Source: Phytophthora sp. 'mugwort' (lineage: Eukaryota > Oomycota > Peronosporomycetes > Peronosporales > Peronosporaceae). From it: a stretch of DNA of 64,000 bases. The stretch spans positions 2,790,001 to 2,854,000 of the forward strand of contig JAUCEF010000005.1 in assembly GCA_033558025.1 (NCBI GenBank), written 5' to 3'. Position numbers and translations under genes: made by a program. Shown here piece after piece: positions 1 to 10,856 of this stretch. How positions within the stretch are numbered: position 1 is the stretch's first letter; the number at the start of each line of letters is the position of its first letter. The notes below the pieces were generated by a model that saw only the letters and a list, made by a program, of their open reading frames with translations, made no database searches and had not been told where the DNA came from.

Positions 1-1357
1 AGAGCGAGAATTGGTTCGTCGTGGACTCATTGTAGGCTGCGCGAGGATCCACACCGGAAAACTGCTGCCACGCCTCCATGGATCGTTTACTGCCCAACGC
101 GTAGGCCTCAGATTGCTCCGGGTGGCCGTCCTGGACCGACACGGGTAGTCCTAACAGCCGTCGAATGCGCCGATTAGCCTCGTCCGTCCTGCGCTGCCGA
201 CGCTTGTCCGTATCATCGTCGATGGCACCAGAAGACATGGGCAGCGGAGGTTCTTGCCACTCGTACCGAGCGAACAGCACGTCTTCGTTGGGCGCGTAGA
301 AGTCGTAGCCACGAGTCCAGAAGCGCGTGGCTCGCGCATACTCGTGTCCGACTGCGATCAACGGCGCATGCGGGTCCGAGCGTACGTCGAAGAGCGCGCG
401 AATCGGTCCGAAGTGGAACACTTCCGAGTATTGGGTTTGCAATACTGGCGAAAAGCGCGCAGCTCCTTGGCGCGGCACTAGCTCAGGCGCATTGAACTCT
501 ACCACTGCGTCTTTCGACTTGGAATGAATGCGTGCCGAGCACTGCACGAGCATCGTCGAATTTGTCAGCCCACGCAGCTCAATGGACTTGGGTGCGACGC
601 TTAGGATGGCCATGTCGTTACCCACGCTATACCATTGCTTGAGCAGACGGAGGTCCCAGTTCTCCGTGAACACCACGACCGACGGGTCCACAGAGAGATA
701 AAAGTCGTTCGCGAACTTGCGCTCCACCATCCCTTCAGCCACGTATCGGGCGACCGTCGCTCCAATTGCCCCCGATGCATCCCTTCTCTGAGCTCGAAGC
801 TGTCCGGATCGCAGTAGTTGCTTGCAGTCCTTGGGCTTCAGCTCGCAGAACCGCTGCACACACGTCTGCTGCTGGGTCAGATACAGCTCCTCAAACACGC
901 GGAAATGGATCCGCGACACCAGGAACGACGATGCATGTGCGTCAATGAGCACCTGGGCGCAGGATTCACTGTCTCGGAAGTGAGTAAGCACCATGACAAT
1001 CTGCTTCTCGTCGCGGAAGCCGCGCGTCTCTCGTTGCTCTTCAATGATGCGCTGGTGCTCGTCGGCCAGCTGCTGCTCATGCTTCAGACGTAGCTGCAGC
1101 TCCGCCTTGGGCGATAGTGTCTGGTGCAGCGAGCGTCGCGGAGACGCCACAGCCACCGGCGTCGCGGAAGACGGCAGCTGCATGAAGAGGCGCCAAGTCA
1201 TGATTATGCATAGGCACAGTGCGGTCAGCACCACGCCTGCAATCGCACGCCGCCGTCGGAACAACAAAGCTTCCTTGGCGGCCAGGGAGGCGACATCTCG
1301 GCGACGGGGACGCGACTGCGGGAGCCCCAGCGCCAACATAGGTGTCTGGAAAGCCAT
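1..1357 (-). CDS. GT60-like GlcNAc-transferase family protein, type II membrane (3' end outside window)
   Basis: An intronless frame runs from the ATG at 1357 to the window edge (about 452 codons, no stop). The N-terminus is cytosolic and basic (RRRR), followed by one hydrophobic segment at about residues 38-58, a stalk, and a lumenal domain. This is type II Golgi enzyme topology. The strongest family signature is TRFWTRGYDFYAP at about residue 370, typical of the polypeptide/Skp1 alpha-GlcNAc transferase family (Pfam GlcNAc, CAZy GT60). VMVLTHFRD near the domain start fits the sugar-nucleotide-binding region. The stretch that normally holds the metal-binding DxH (DSHxRFxxxWD) reads DPSVVVFTENWD: the Asp is kept, but the His and Arg are gone. 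Activity may therefore be altered. Family assignment is fairly secure; substrate is unknown. Confidence 0.8.
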   Translation of the reverse strand, partial: MAFQTPMLALGLPQSRPRRRDVASLAAKEALLFRRRRAIAGVVLTALCLCIIMTWRLFMQLPSSATPVAVASPRRSLHQTLSPKAELQLRLKHEQQLADEHQRIIEEQRETRGFRDEKQIVMVLTHFRDSESCAQVLIDAHASSFLVSRIHFRVFEELYLTQQQTCVQRFCELKPKDCKQLLRSGQLRAQRRDASGAIGATVARYVAEGMVERKFANDFYLSVDPSVVVFTENWDLRLLKQWYSVGNDMAILSVAPKSIELRGLTNSTMLVQCSARIHSKSKDAVVEFNAPELVPRQGAARFSPVLQTQYSEVFHFGPIRALFDVRSDPHAPLIAVGHEYARATRFWTRGYDFYAPNEDVLFARYEWQEPPLPMSSGAIDDDTDKRRQRRTDEANRRIRRLLGLPVSVQDGHPEQSEAYALGSKRSMEAWQQFSGVDPRAAYNESTTNQFSL

Positions 1358-1823
1358 TAGCTTCCTCGTCGTGTCGGCAGTTTATCTTTGCGAAGTTATT
1401 CATGACATTTGATAGTTTCCGTGCATGATTGCGCCTACTTTATTGCGCCTATTCTAATTCTAAACAACTATCAAATAGGCCCTAGAACCATTATTGCCCG
1501 GCCTATCACACTCGACAGGATCGAAGCCTACAGACAAAAGTTAGGTACATGTACAGTGTGCTGTACCTCCACACGGCACGTCAATTAGGATTACATGATG
1601 AATAAAAGCAAACTTTTGCTGGCCTCACCGTTTTAAAATGCTAGGCGATGCGAGCAGGGAGAGCCTTGCGGTGCGCGGTACTGATAAAAGCAGAAAAATA
1701 TATATTGCTTGGCCTTCATGTGTTGCGATGCAAGGATAGCATGGCGTCGATCGAGCAATTTCATGTAGCGAATTGCAGCGGTGCCGCTTTGCCCTCTGGC
1801 TAAAAAAATATTGGCTGTTAAAG
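1358..1823. other. intergenic spacer, no gene seen
   Basis: This is the upstream region of the glycosyltransferase and the downstream region of the next minus-strand gene. It is AT-rich. A short imperfect inverted repeat (AGGTACA ... TGTACCT) lies near 1542-1567. The ORF at 1625-1858 has no family features and overlaps the last exon of the tail-anchored gene. Confidence 0.5.
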
Positions 1824-2129
1824 CTACTGCGCCGTGAACGCGTACGCGCCGCCGGCAAGAATCACCAGGAGTACCACCGCCGCGATGATCATCATAGGAT
1901 TTGAGTCGGACTGATTATCCTTGAACGCTGCACGAGCACAACCACAAAAGAAACTCCACATTAGCCACTACCGGTACGAACTGCAATCTGCTCATTCGTG
2001 CTTGACCGTACTGTTGCCGGAGATAGCGTATCGTGAGCGCAGCTGAGCGGCGCTGAGGTCGCAGTCACGGACGCTGCCTCCGCGCTCGTAGCGCTGCCGC
2101 AGCTCACCCGCGCTCATGCCATCGTCCAT
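1824..2129 (-). CDS. 73-aa tail-anchored membrane protein, two exons
   Basis: Exon 1 is 2129-2012 and exon 2 is 1927-1824, joined by an 84-bp intron (donor GTACGG, acceptor GTGCAG, phase 1) to give exactly 74 codons including the stop. The N-terminal half is soluble and holds an imperfect internal repeat: GELRQRYERGGSVRD is followed by AQLRSRYAISGN. The second exon is hydrophilic (KDNQSDSNP) and then forms one hydrophobic helix (MMIIAAVVLLVILAGGAYAF) ending two residues before the stop. That layout is a tail anchor, N-cytosolic and C-terminal in a membrane; the organelle cannot be told. I do not recognise the family. The upstream in-frame extension has low-complexity composition, so I chose the ATG at 2129. 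Confidence 0.65.
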
Positions 2130-2705
2130 TGCTGTTGCCGCTGGTGCCGCTTGGGTGCTTGGTACAAGTGAGTCGAGTTCCTTTATTGAAAGCTGGCACC
2201 TTGGCGGACTCCGTTTCGCGTTACGCCCTTTCAGGAAGTGGTTTCGTGCTTCAACTTGATTCGTCTCATTTACCTTTTGTTGCAGGTCTAGGTGGCGCAC
2301 GTACAGAGGGTAGCACGCATTTCCGGTGCTTTATCCATGGGCGGGGAGTAGTTGGAGAAGACTAACATCAACATCCTGCCATGTCCAGTGCAGAAGTGGT
2401 TGCGTCTACTGCAAAGCCCTCGGTGCGCTTGAGTTACTTTATAACTCGAACTTTAAGTACTAAATTCGATGTGCCTACTTGTATCTTCAGCGAAGTCAAG
2501 ACTGTCCTCCACGTAAATGATCGCTTGCTAAATGCGACTTTTTATTTTCGCTAAGTGTTTTTATTTTGTTTATACATATTTGTGTCAAACGCTGTGAGTA
2601 CAGGCGTTCGGACAGGTTCGCTCGCGTTCGTACATATTTATGTCGACCACATTGGCAAACGTATTTCTACTCTTGCTTAGAAACGTTTTGGCCAACAGCA
2701 TTGCC
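2130..2705. promoter_or_regulatory. divergent upstream region between tail-anchored gene and MFAP1
   Basis: This 576-bp region separates two divergent start codons. It contains a 57-codon ORF (2381-2554, plus) without recognisable similarity, which could be a 5' leader ORF or chance. No clear core promoter motif could be assigned. Confidence 0.35.
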
Positions 2706-4474
2706 ATGTCGCTCTTCACCAAGAAGGACCTGGGGCTGCTGCTGCCGGATGACACTCCGGGCGACCCGGTGTCGCTGCGCCACACCAACACCAAGTGCGT
2801 GCTTTTTGCTACTTTCTATACGAAATTACAGCCTCATGCGTCGCTTTCTTATGTCCGTACTCGATCTTTCTTTCCTGCAGAGAGGAGACCGAAGTGTTCA
2901 AGCCTCTGAAACCCAAGGTGGATCCGTCTAAGAAGATAGCGCGCTATCGAGCAGGACAGGTGCCCAAGTTTGCGCACGGCTATGAGGAAGACCGCGGCTT
3001 CGTGACTGTCAACAGCCAGGTGCGAGCGTTCCCGAAGACCAAGGCCCAGCACAAAGCTGCTCCAGCGATCAGCACTGGACGGAAGCGTGTGGAGGCGCAG
3101 GTTCTGAGTACCGCTAAACCGGCAGTCAAGGGCCACGTTCGAAGAGAACGAGCATCACCGTCATCTGAGGACGAAAGCGTGTCTAGTGACGATGATGTCG
3201 CGAAGGCACTGCAAGATTCCAGCTCGGAGGAGGAAGATGATTCCGACATCGACCGTCGCCGTCGCATGCTACGCACCAAGGCGAAAGAACGTGAGGCCCT
3301 GAAAGAAGATGAGACTAAGCCTGCTTTATCAGAGATGAAGAGTGTGCGCCAGCCGGTGGAAGCTCAGATTGTAAAGCAGAGTGCAGTGGCAGCTCCGGAG
3401 GCTAAGGCCAGAAATGGAGATTCCGAGTCTAGCAGCAGCAGCGGCAGTAGTGGCTCGGAGTATGAGACTGACACAGATGAGTCAGAGCCTGGCGAAGAGA
3501 TCATGAAGCCTGTTTTCGTGCCAAAGAAGGCTCGTGGGACTGTGAAGCGTCAAGAAGAGCTGGCAACAGAAGAAGAGCGTCGTCAGAAGCGCGAGCAGGA
3601 AAAATTGGAGGCGCGAAAAGTGGAGTCACGTCGCTTGGTTGCGGAAGAAATTCAGCGCGAGCAGGACGGCACCGATAAGGGTGACTTGACCGATGTGGAG
3701 ATGCCTGATGACACGGATGGAATGGACCCGGCGCAAGAGTACCGCGACTGGGAACTTCGTGAAATGCGTCGAATCAAACGGTAGGCGGCTTATTGATGAC
3801 GAGGAGCCTGTGGTCAGAGTGCATGTCGTTCTGACTAGTTGTGTGTTTGTCGCTTCAGTGATCGGGACAGGAAGGAACAGCGCAGGAAGGAAGAGGAAGA
3901 AACACTGAGGAGACGTAACATGACAGAGGAGGAGCGTGCTGCGGAGGACGCGTACGTTTTGCTATTATTGCTAGCTAGGAAGCAGAGGAATCGATTAACT
4001 TGCCGTGCGTGGTTTTCGGAATGCAGGAAATTGAAGAAGAACGAGCCAAAGGAGAAGAAGAAGCTCAAGTTCATGCAGAAGTACTATCACAAGGGTGCCT
4101 TCTACGTGGACGACGATAGTATTCGCTCGAAGGACGACGTGCGTAAACGTGAGGCTACCGACGCTACGCTAGAGGATAAGTTCAACAAGGAGATGCTCCC
4201 GGCAGTGATGCAGGTCAAGAATTTTGGACGCGCTGGCCGGTACGGACCATTTCGTTAGTAGCGACTTGCATCCTTCAGCGTCCTAACGTTTGTCCGCTGA
4301 TTGTTATGTTTACAACTTGATTATAGCACGAAATACACGCATCTGGCAGATCAAGACACATCCAGCCGCGAGTCGTTGTGGGCGCGCAATGACGGCATCC
4401 GCCAAAAGTACAAGAGCCACCTCGGTGGCATGAAAGATATCGATGGGTCGACGAAGCGACGGAGAAAAGAGTAA
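2706..4474 (+). CDS. MFAP1: MFAP1 spliceosomal B-complex protein
   Basis: Five exons (2706-2794, 2881-3780, 3859-3951, 4027-4239, 4327-4474) join in frame to 481 codons (480 aa; the human protein is 439 aa). All introns are 75-87 bp with GT..AG ends. The middle is acidic and serine-rich ([10 protein letters not shown]) with long charged helices (about residues 150-330). The C-terminal MFAP1 domain carries [47 protein letters not shown] and the basic terminus [12 protein letters not shown]1 is a component of the spliceosomal B complex needed for activation, acting in the nucleus. The gene is convergent with the SUB2 helicase gene (242 bp between stop codons). Identification is confident. Confidence 0.93.
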
Positions 4475-4716
4475 CACTTGGAACCGGCGGTTTAGGACGA
4501 CGCCAGTAGAAACAGCACGAGCCGAGTTGTAAAGCGTCGTCCGCAGTCTCGCTTTGGGTATATTTTTTCAGTCAAGCAGCAGCAGCAAAGTTTTCTTCCG
4601 AAAAAATGTAGCTCGCACATGTTGAAAACGCGAGGTTGGTTGGTTTGAACAGAGCTCTTGCTTTTTTCGTCCCCTCCTTCCCTCTCGTTGTTCTTTTCGA
4701 AAACGGAAATGTTCGC

Positions 4717-6697
4717 CTAAGTGGTCATGTACGTGGAGATATCGATCTGGTCGGGAAGCTCCGGGATGTTGACCTCGAAACGCGACTGCACCTTAGCTAG
4801 CATCTCCGTGTCCTCCTCCGATGAGATGAAACTAATCGACAGACCCTTGGTACCGAAACGACCGGCACGACCCACACGGTGGAGGTACTGGTCGCTGTCG
4901 TTCGGGAAGTCGTAGTTTACGACAATGTTGACGCGCTCGATATCCATACCACGACCGAACAAGTCCGTAGTCACGAGGATACGTTTCTGGAAGTCCTTAA
5001 AGCTTTTGTACCGCTTGATACGTTCGTCCTGAGACAAATCGGCCGTGATGCAGATTGACGGGAAGTTGCACTCATTCAACAGGCGGTTAAGCTCGCGACC
5101 ACGATTCTTCTTGGACACGAAGATCACCACCTGGTTAAACTCGAGCGCATCCAGCAGGTCATTCAGCTTGCGGTTCTTCTCCGATTCCTCCAGCTTGATG
5201 TAGTATTGCTGCAGGCCGTGAAGCGTCAGTTTCGTCTCGTCGTCGACGTAGATCTCCATCGGCTGTTGAGCAACATAATCGAACACCAATTAGATAAACG
5301 CAATTCCATCATCTGGTCGGTTAAGCGGTTCGCTTACGTCTTGGCAGAACTTGCGGCACACCGGACGGATCTCCTTGCTCAGAGTAGCCGAGAACATCAT
5401 CACTTGCTTGTCGTGCGGAGTAGCCTTGAAGATCTCTTGGATGTCGCGACGCATGTCTGTGCCAAAATGTACAAGTTAGATCGAACTGTTTCCGCAGGCG
5501 ATTTCGCAATCTTGACGTACCGATAGCCTCAAGCATCTTGTCACACTCATCCATGACGAAATGCTTCACCTTGTCCAGCTTCAGGGTCTTTTCGCGAAGC
5601 AGACCCAGGATACGTCCGGGGGTACCGACAAGGATGTGGGGCGGGTTGTTCTTCAGAGCCTCACGGTTCTGAGAAATGGGCACACCTGCAATCAAAGAAA
5701 AGTGAGTGACCAGACACTGCAAGTCGCTGCTTGGAGCTCTACAAGTCATACCGCCGTAGAACACGCCGGTCTTAACGTCCACCAGGTACTTGCTGAAACG
5801 CTCATACTCGTGGGCAATCTGGAACGCCAGTTCGCGGGTGTGGCACATGACCATAACGCTGATTTGGCCCTCCACAGGCTCGATCTAAGGTGCAAATAAC
5901 GGTAATATGCTTATCAGCATCTGAACAACGACAAGAGTAAGATCCAACAGGGAGCAGCTTCGTACCTGGTGCAGCGTGGCAAGCACGAACACGGCGGTCT
6001 TGCCCATACCCGACTTGGCCTGGCAAATGATGTCCATGCCGAGCACAGCCTGAGGAATGCACTCGTGTTGGACTGCACACATCATTAACGGACATGCACA
6101 CATCATTAACCGACACGTAGATCGTTAGTGATTAGTCCCCATCTCCTCACTTCTTCAGCCAACTGCAGCTAACCTTCGGAAGGGTGCTCGAAACCACAGT
6201 CCACGACGGCGCGCAGACACTCAGGCTTCAGGATGAAGTCGCGGAAACCGGAACTGTGAATGCCGACGTAGTGACCCCTGTAGACAAGATTCCCCGGCGA
6301 TCACGATTTCCCCCGGAACAGATACAGAAGAAGTTGTTAACAAACTGGGCTCTTTCCTTTCTCTCTTCCAAGAAATCCCGGACGGGCAGACGAGCAGCCA
6401 GCTGAGCGTCGATTGTGTCATCAGAACAGCCAGCTCAGACTACCAAGAGGTCCTCCGCACACAGGCACGCGAGTGAGAAAGCGTCGTCTTCTCCCCCGGG
6501 CGTCGCTCTCTCTCCTCGGCTCTGCTACCCCGTCCCTCGGGCTCACACTCCCCCTCTCGGGCTAGCGAGATCTTTTTTTCTTACTTCTTGGCGTCCTTGC
6601 CCTCGGCGGCGGCCTTGGAGGCGTCCGTCGTCGTCTCCTCCTCCTCTTCATAGTCGACCAGCTCGTCGTCGAACTCTTTGTTCTCCTCGCCCGGCAT
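4717..6697 (-). CDS. SUB2: DEAD-box (DECD) RNA helicase SUB2/UAP56/DDX39
   Basis: Seven exons on the minus strand (6697-6585, 6277-6174, 6072-5966, 5884-5752, 5685-5521, 5456-5338, 5262-4717) join to 429 codons. The 428-aa product equals human UAP56/DDX39B in length. It has the acidic N-terminus, Walker A AKSGMGKT, the subfamily-specific DECD box (MDECDKML), SAT motif ([16 protein letters not shown]), [10 protein letters not shown], motif V ([12 protein letters not shown]) and motif VI ([10 protein letters not shown]). The family couples splicing to mRNA export in the TREX complex and acts in the nucleus. The first intron is the longest (307 bp, pyrimidine-rich). A 21-bp tandem duplication sits at the 3' end of the second intron. 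The gene is divergent from the NYN gene. Confidence 0.95.
6074..6115 (-). repeat. 21-bp tandem duplication at SUB2 intron 2 acceptor
   Basis: Two adjacent 21-bp copies (6074-6094 and 6095-6115) differ at one base. The copy next to the exon supplies the real acceptor (TGTGCAG). The other copy ends TGTGCAT, so it repeats the acceptor context without the AG. Confidence 0.8.
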
Positions 6698-6949
6698 GAT
6701 TTCCTTGGTGGTCTGGGGGAGCTAAGCTTGGCTTGGTGCTACTGCGATCGCGACGGTCTGTTGGCGGCGGAGCGATTTCGGATGTGTGGGCCACGGGACT
6801 GGGCGGGAACCAAAATCCAAAAATCTCGATTTTTTCTATATTTAGGGAGGGAACTAGGCGGGGCGACATCTGTAACCGTAGTGTTATTGGTTGAAAAAGA
6901 GAAACAATACAGCCAATGACAAGAGAAATCGCAGACGCTTTATTGGAGT
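6698..6949. promoter_or_regulatory. divergent promoter region SUB2 / NYN gene
   Basis: Start codons of the minus-strand helicase (6697) and the plus-strand NYN gene (6950) lie 252 bp apart, so the promoters must share this stretch. It contains an AT-rich core near 6818-6845 and TATTGGTTG near 6887, which contains ATTGG, a CCAAT box in reverse. No motif was validated. Confidence 0.4.
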
Positions 6950-9106
6950 ATGGCAGTGTCGGCGGTGTCAACCATGAGCTCGACAGCGTCCACGGCATCT
7001 TCAGCATCGGTCATGGAGGCTGCTGGGTCCACTCGCACAGCGCTGATCATCGGTGCGGGCTTTTCGCCATTTTATGCGGTATTCTTAGTCTAACTGCCTG
7101 GTTGGCTGGATGTAGATGGGTCTTACGCGATGATCGGGGCGCGCGATCTGGTACGAAGCGTAATGATAAGCTGAGGCGAATACTTTGGCTTGTGATATAA
7201 AAAAAACGAGTCATGCTGAGTGAGATCTGTGGATGCCCAATGCAGGGTGGTAAGATCGATTACATGAAGCTTCGAGTAGCACTGGAAGAGCAGGCGTCGA
7301 CGCTGTTCGGAGGTAGGTCTCGAGTTATGCAGGCACATTTGTTGTTATACTGCGTGTGTATGTGTGTGCAGTTGCCTTTAGGTCCCATCGCGCCTATGAC
7401 ATCGTGGGCAGATGTGGAGCTGGTGTTGACCTTCTCTTGCTTATTAGATTGCTGGTTCTTCGACCAGAACCCGTCTGCACAGCGACTTAATCCAGTCTTG
7501 ACAGCGGAGTACCACATGCTGAAGTTTGCGCCTCCGGATGGACCTCAGGTATTGCCGCGTCATGGCAGCGATCAGATCTGTGGATGCTGTTTTAGGTGGT
7601 TATTGACATGTTGCTATCTACGTCGGATTCGGATAGTTCCAAGTCAGTCTGTTCCCGATGAAAAAATATAGCTGTCATTGCAGAAGATGCGGTAACCATT
7701 TCACGCAGAATGTGCAAAAGGGTGTTGACAACGGGTGGGTGTATTGGCATCATGCATTGCCCAGAGCATAACGAATCCTTGAGTACTCACTTGATGTTTG
7801 TCGCTGTCTTCTTTTACAGAATCGCAACCAAGATCCTGTCACTTGCCTATGAAAATGTACGCCCACTCTGTGCTGTCATCTTGTTATCCTTCACAAAGTC
7901 ACTCCGAAAACCCTGTTCATGTGGTTGTGTACCAGATCTGCGACCGCTTCATTTTGTTTGCGGGTGCGTATTCATTATTTTCTGTATACATTCGAAGGGA
8001 CTTTATGATCTGATCGTTGCATGTGTGGAGCGAACAGGCGATGGCGATTTTTACAGCTCTCTCAGCCATGTCCGCAACGTGCTGCGAAAGGATATTTGGG
8101 TGATTGGTAAGTACTACCTAAATAATATCTGAGGTCTAGTTGGCACTATTGTGGTCTGGGAAAACGGCACTGATGGCACGCGCTATTACCAGGTTACCGA
8201 GGAACAGTATCCGGAGACCTGCAGCAGCTGGCCTCACGGGTTTTGTGGATGAACGATTTGTGGTCTAAGGTTAAAAGTATTAGGCAGGGGAGATCTCACG
8301 ATCAAGGACGCCGGGATGAAGGGCGAAAAGGTGAAGGGCGCAGGGATGAAGTTCGATGGTTTGAGGATCACGAAGGCGAAGACTCTCAGATTAGTCATGA
8401 GTCTTCACCATTTGACGAAGCACAAGAAGTTGGAAGTGGTCGCCAAGTAGTCATTGCCCCCACTGAATCAGATACGTCGAACCGCTCTAATCAATCCATG
8501 CGTGGAAGATTTCGGGGTCGTGAAGGGCGCTTGAATGGAAGAGGACGAGGGAGACATTTCCGGGGACGAAGTCGGTCGCGATCGAGAGATCGGCGGCGTG
8601 CGGATCCGCCTAGCAGCGATAGTGTTGCTACTGCGCACGTTTTTCCTGACGACGATACCACGTCAGCTGGTGTTCCAGCGGGAGTGGCAACAAGGAAGAA
8701 AAACTCTACGATTGAAGGAAAACGAGGTGCTGGACGAAAAAATAGCAAGAAGCGGAAAAGAAATGGTGCGTGTGACGGTAAATATGTGACCCTGTAAAGT
8801 TGTCGAACTGACGTATCTTCATCGTGTCGTCTTCTATCTTAAGATGCGGATAACAACGAGCGAGTGCGGTCAAAACGGAGAGGATGTGAGGACAAGCAGA
8901 CAGACGATGCGCCAGTTTTCACTTTATCAGACATCAGTTCTGATGACGATATCGGGGACAAACCATTTCCGCTGTCATTGCCTGTTCCACTGAGATCAGC
9001 GGCATCGGCGCTGGTTATGACAGCACAGGGTCGGGATACTGCTATGAATGAAATCGGTGGCCGGACTGAAGTTATCGATCTCGCTTCCGACACAGACAGT
9101 GAGTGA
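6950..9106 (+). CDS. NYN-domain (LabA/MARF1-type) putative RNase with basic RG/RS tail and SUMO-interaction-like motif
   Basis: Nine exons join in frame: 6950-7052, 7116-7159, 7246-7312, 7448-7548, 7637-7734, 7820-7856, 7998-8106, 8193-8765, 8844-9106 (465 codons). No single reading frame shows the domain; it appears only after splicing. The NYN (PIN-like) domain spans about residues 28-205: ALIIDGSYAMIGARDLVRS, GGKIDYMKLRVALEEQA, WFFDQNPSA, a CHCRRCGNHF insert that could bind zinc, QKGVDNGIATK, LYDLIVAC, GDGDFYSSLSHVRN, then WVIGYRGTVSGDLQQLASRV. These hold the acidic residues expected for metal-dependent RNase activity. The tail is basic and repetitive (RGRFRGREGR, RSRSRSRDRR). It ends TEVIDLASDTDSE, which resembles a SUMO-interaction motif followed by acidic residues. 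RNA cleavage is inferred from the fold. The acceptor of intron 6 (cgaag) is unusual. Confidence 0.85.
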
Positions 9107-9214
9107 CGCATCAAGTGGTTTTGACAGTGAAGGGTAGAACGAAAGGAGAAATCCAACGCTGTGTCGAGTTACAGTTAAGCTGGAAGAGGAGGAAGGGGGG
9201 TCAGATCGGTGGGA

Positions 9215-10226
9215 TCAACGGAGTGGAATGTCGTAGTGTTTGTTGCCTATGGCGACGTGAACTGCTGCTATGCTTGTTGTAAAGCAACGTGGTGTTGCCA
9301 CGTGCTGCTTTTCCTGTTTGGAGGTGAGGAGGCTTTCACATTGGTCCGAGGTTAGTTGCGCAAGCTCTTCACCTAATGAAGAGGCGATGCTAACATGCGG
9401 AATGGGATCCTACGAGATCAGGAATCACCCCCCACGAACGTAAGCATCGCGACACGGCGCCATCGGCAGCAAACACAACGACAAAAAGGATTGAATATGA
9501 TCACTCTGTTTCAAGCATGCAACATTAGAGAAGGGAAGGCGTACCGTGTAGTAGGTAGATAGTTCCAAGCGTGAGAGGCACTGATCCACGCAGCGCAGCA
9601 CCTGGATGAACTGCTGTTCTCCTTCGCCAACTCGAAGCGCTAGGAACGAGCGTGTTTTATCATCGTTCACCAGCACGACAGCACGCCGCAGGGTAACACT
9701 GAAACTGCGCGCGCCAAGCCACAGCCACAGTTTACAGGTCATTAGTACACGTACAAGGTGCATTACATCCATATAACAAATGCGCGCACCGTTGTCGCCA
9801 TTTGAGCGCGGCACGGAGCGAGTCCACGAATCTATCAATCTGATCGTAGGTGAGGACAAATGGCCGCGAGAGACTCAAGTGCAGGCTATTGTTGTCCCCC
9901 ATAGATGCAGTTTCGGCGAGCCCAAGCTCTTCAAATGGCACCAATGTTGCCGCATTACCTACGATCTCCTGAGCGCGCTCGATAGCGTAACTGGTCAGCT
10001 CACGAAACTCTGGGTTGACTGGGACATCGATTCGTACGTGACTGGGCCAATTGCCATCCACGTGAGGGAACGATCGCTTCCACTGCGGCTCATCGGAGCG
10101 CTTCCGCTTGCTGCCAAATTGCGCATCATCCCTGGAGGTGGAGTAATCCTCTTCGCTGTCCGACGAGGCTGAAGCAGTATCGCCCGACTCAGACGACGAT
10201 CTGTACGCTGCGGCAATTGACTCCAT
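9215..10226 (-). CDS. USB1: USB1 U6 snRNA phosphodiesterase
   Basis: Three exons (10226-9790, 9704-9545, 9409-9215) join to 264 codons (263 aa, against 265 in human USB1). The N-terminus is serine/acid-rich and disordered. The 2H phosphodiesterase domain has both catalytic HxS tetrapeptides, SLHLSLSRPF (about residue 115) and IPHVSIASSLG (about residue 203), plus the conserved FSVTLRRAVVLVNDDKTRSF strand. USB1 trims the oligo-U tail of U6 snRNA and leaves a protected end, acting in the nucleus. An in-frame extension upstream of the ATG at 10226 lacks conservation signs, so the shorter start was kept. The gene is convergent with the NYN gene (108 bp between stops). Confidence 0.93.
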
Positions 10227-10856
10227 CTTCCGTTGATTCCGTGCGATAATGACAAGTCTTCTTTGTTCTTCCGTTCTTTGCGGCGGAGCGCGCACAAGCT
10301 GTCGGGACGGGACGAGCGAGATATAGCAGTAGGTTGACGCAAAATCCAACAGTTGAGCTTCGGTTTTGCCACAGTATCTGGCCCAAGCCCTGCTGAGACA
10401 GCGACAGTCCTATGCACGGAAAATGAACCGAAACGTTGCGCTTTGCGGTCGCGACCATGCTCAGCAGAAGATGTTAACCCCAGTGATTTCACTATTGCTC
10501 CGATGCTCATGACTAATGCCGTGCTTCGCCCGGAAAGCTCTGGATATTTATGACAGGGGATATGACCTCTTCTTTTGATTTCAGACTAGCACTTACAACG
10601 GTTGATCTTCTTCAATAGCATGCAAGCAGTTGCTTTTGTGGAGAAGGGTCGAATAAGAATCTCAAACCCCGCGGCAACGAGCCGATCTGCGAGATAGGTG
10701 GAAGAAATCAAACCAGAGGACAACTGACAGGGGGCGGAAAGCGAGTTTGATGGCGACCCAGATCGTGACCGATCTATTTATATGACCACAGTCACTCCCG
10801 ATCGACCCTCGACCACGGCCGATCTTAGACCGGATACGGGCAAGGGATGAAGATCA
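10227..10856. other. intergenic, left edge of transposon island
   Basis: This is the upstream region of USB1 running into repeat-rich DNA. Short ORFs here lack family features. GATCG-type motifs start to appear from about 10,740. Confidence 0.5.

Noticed and set aside
8140..8192. Apparent exon continuing the NYN frame (VGTIVVWENGTDGTRYY)
   Set aside because: It hits a stop soon after. Using the acceptor before 8193 gives IGYRGTVSGDLQQLASRV, which fits NYN proteins and leads into the long downstream frame.
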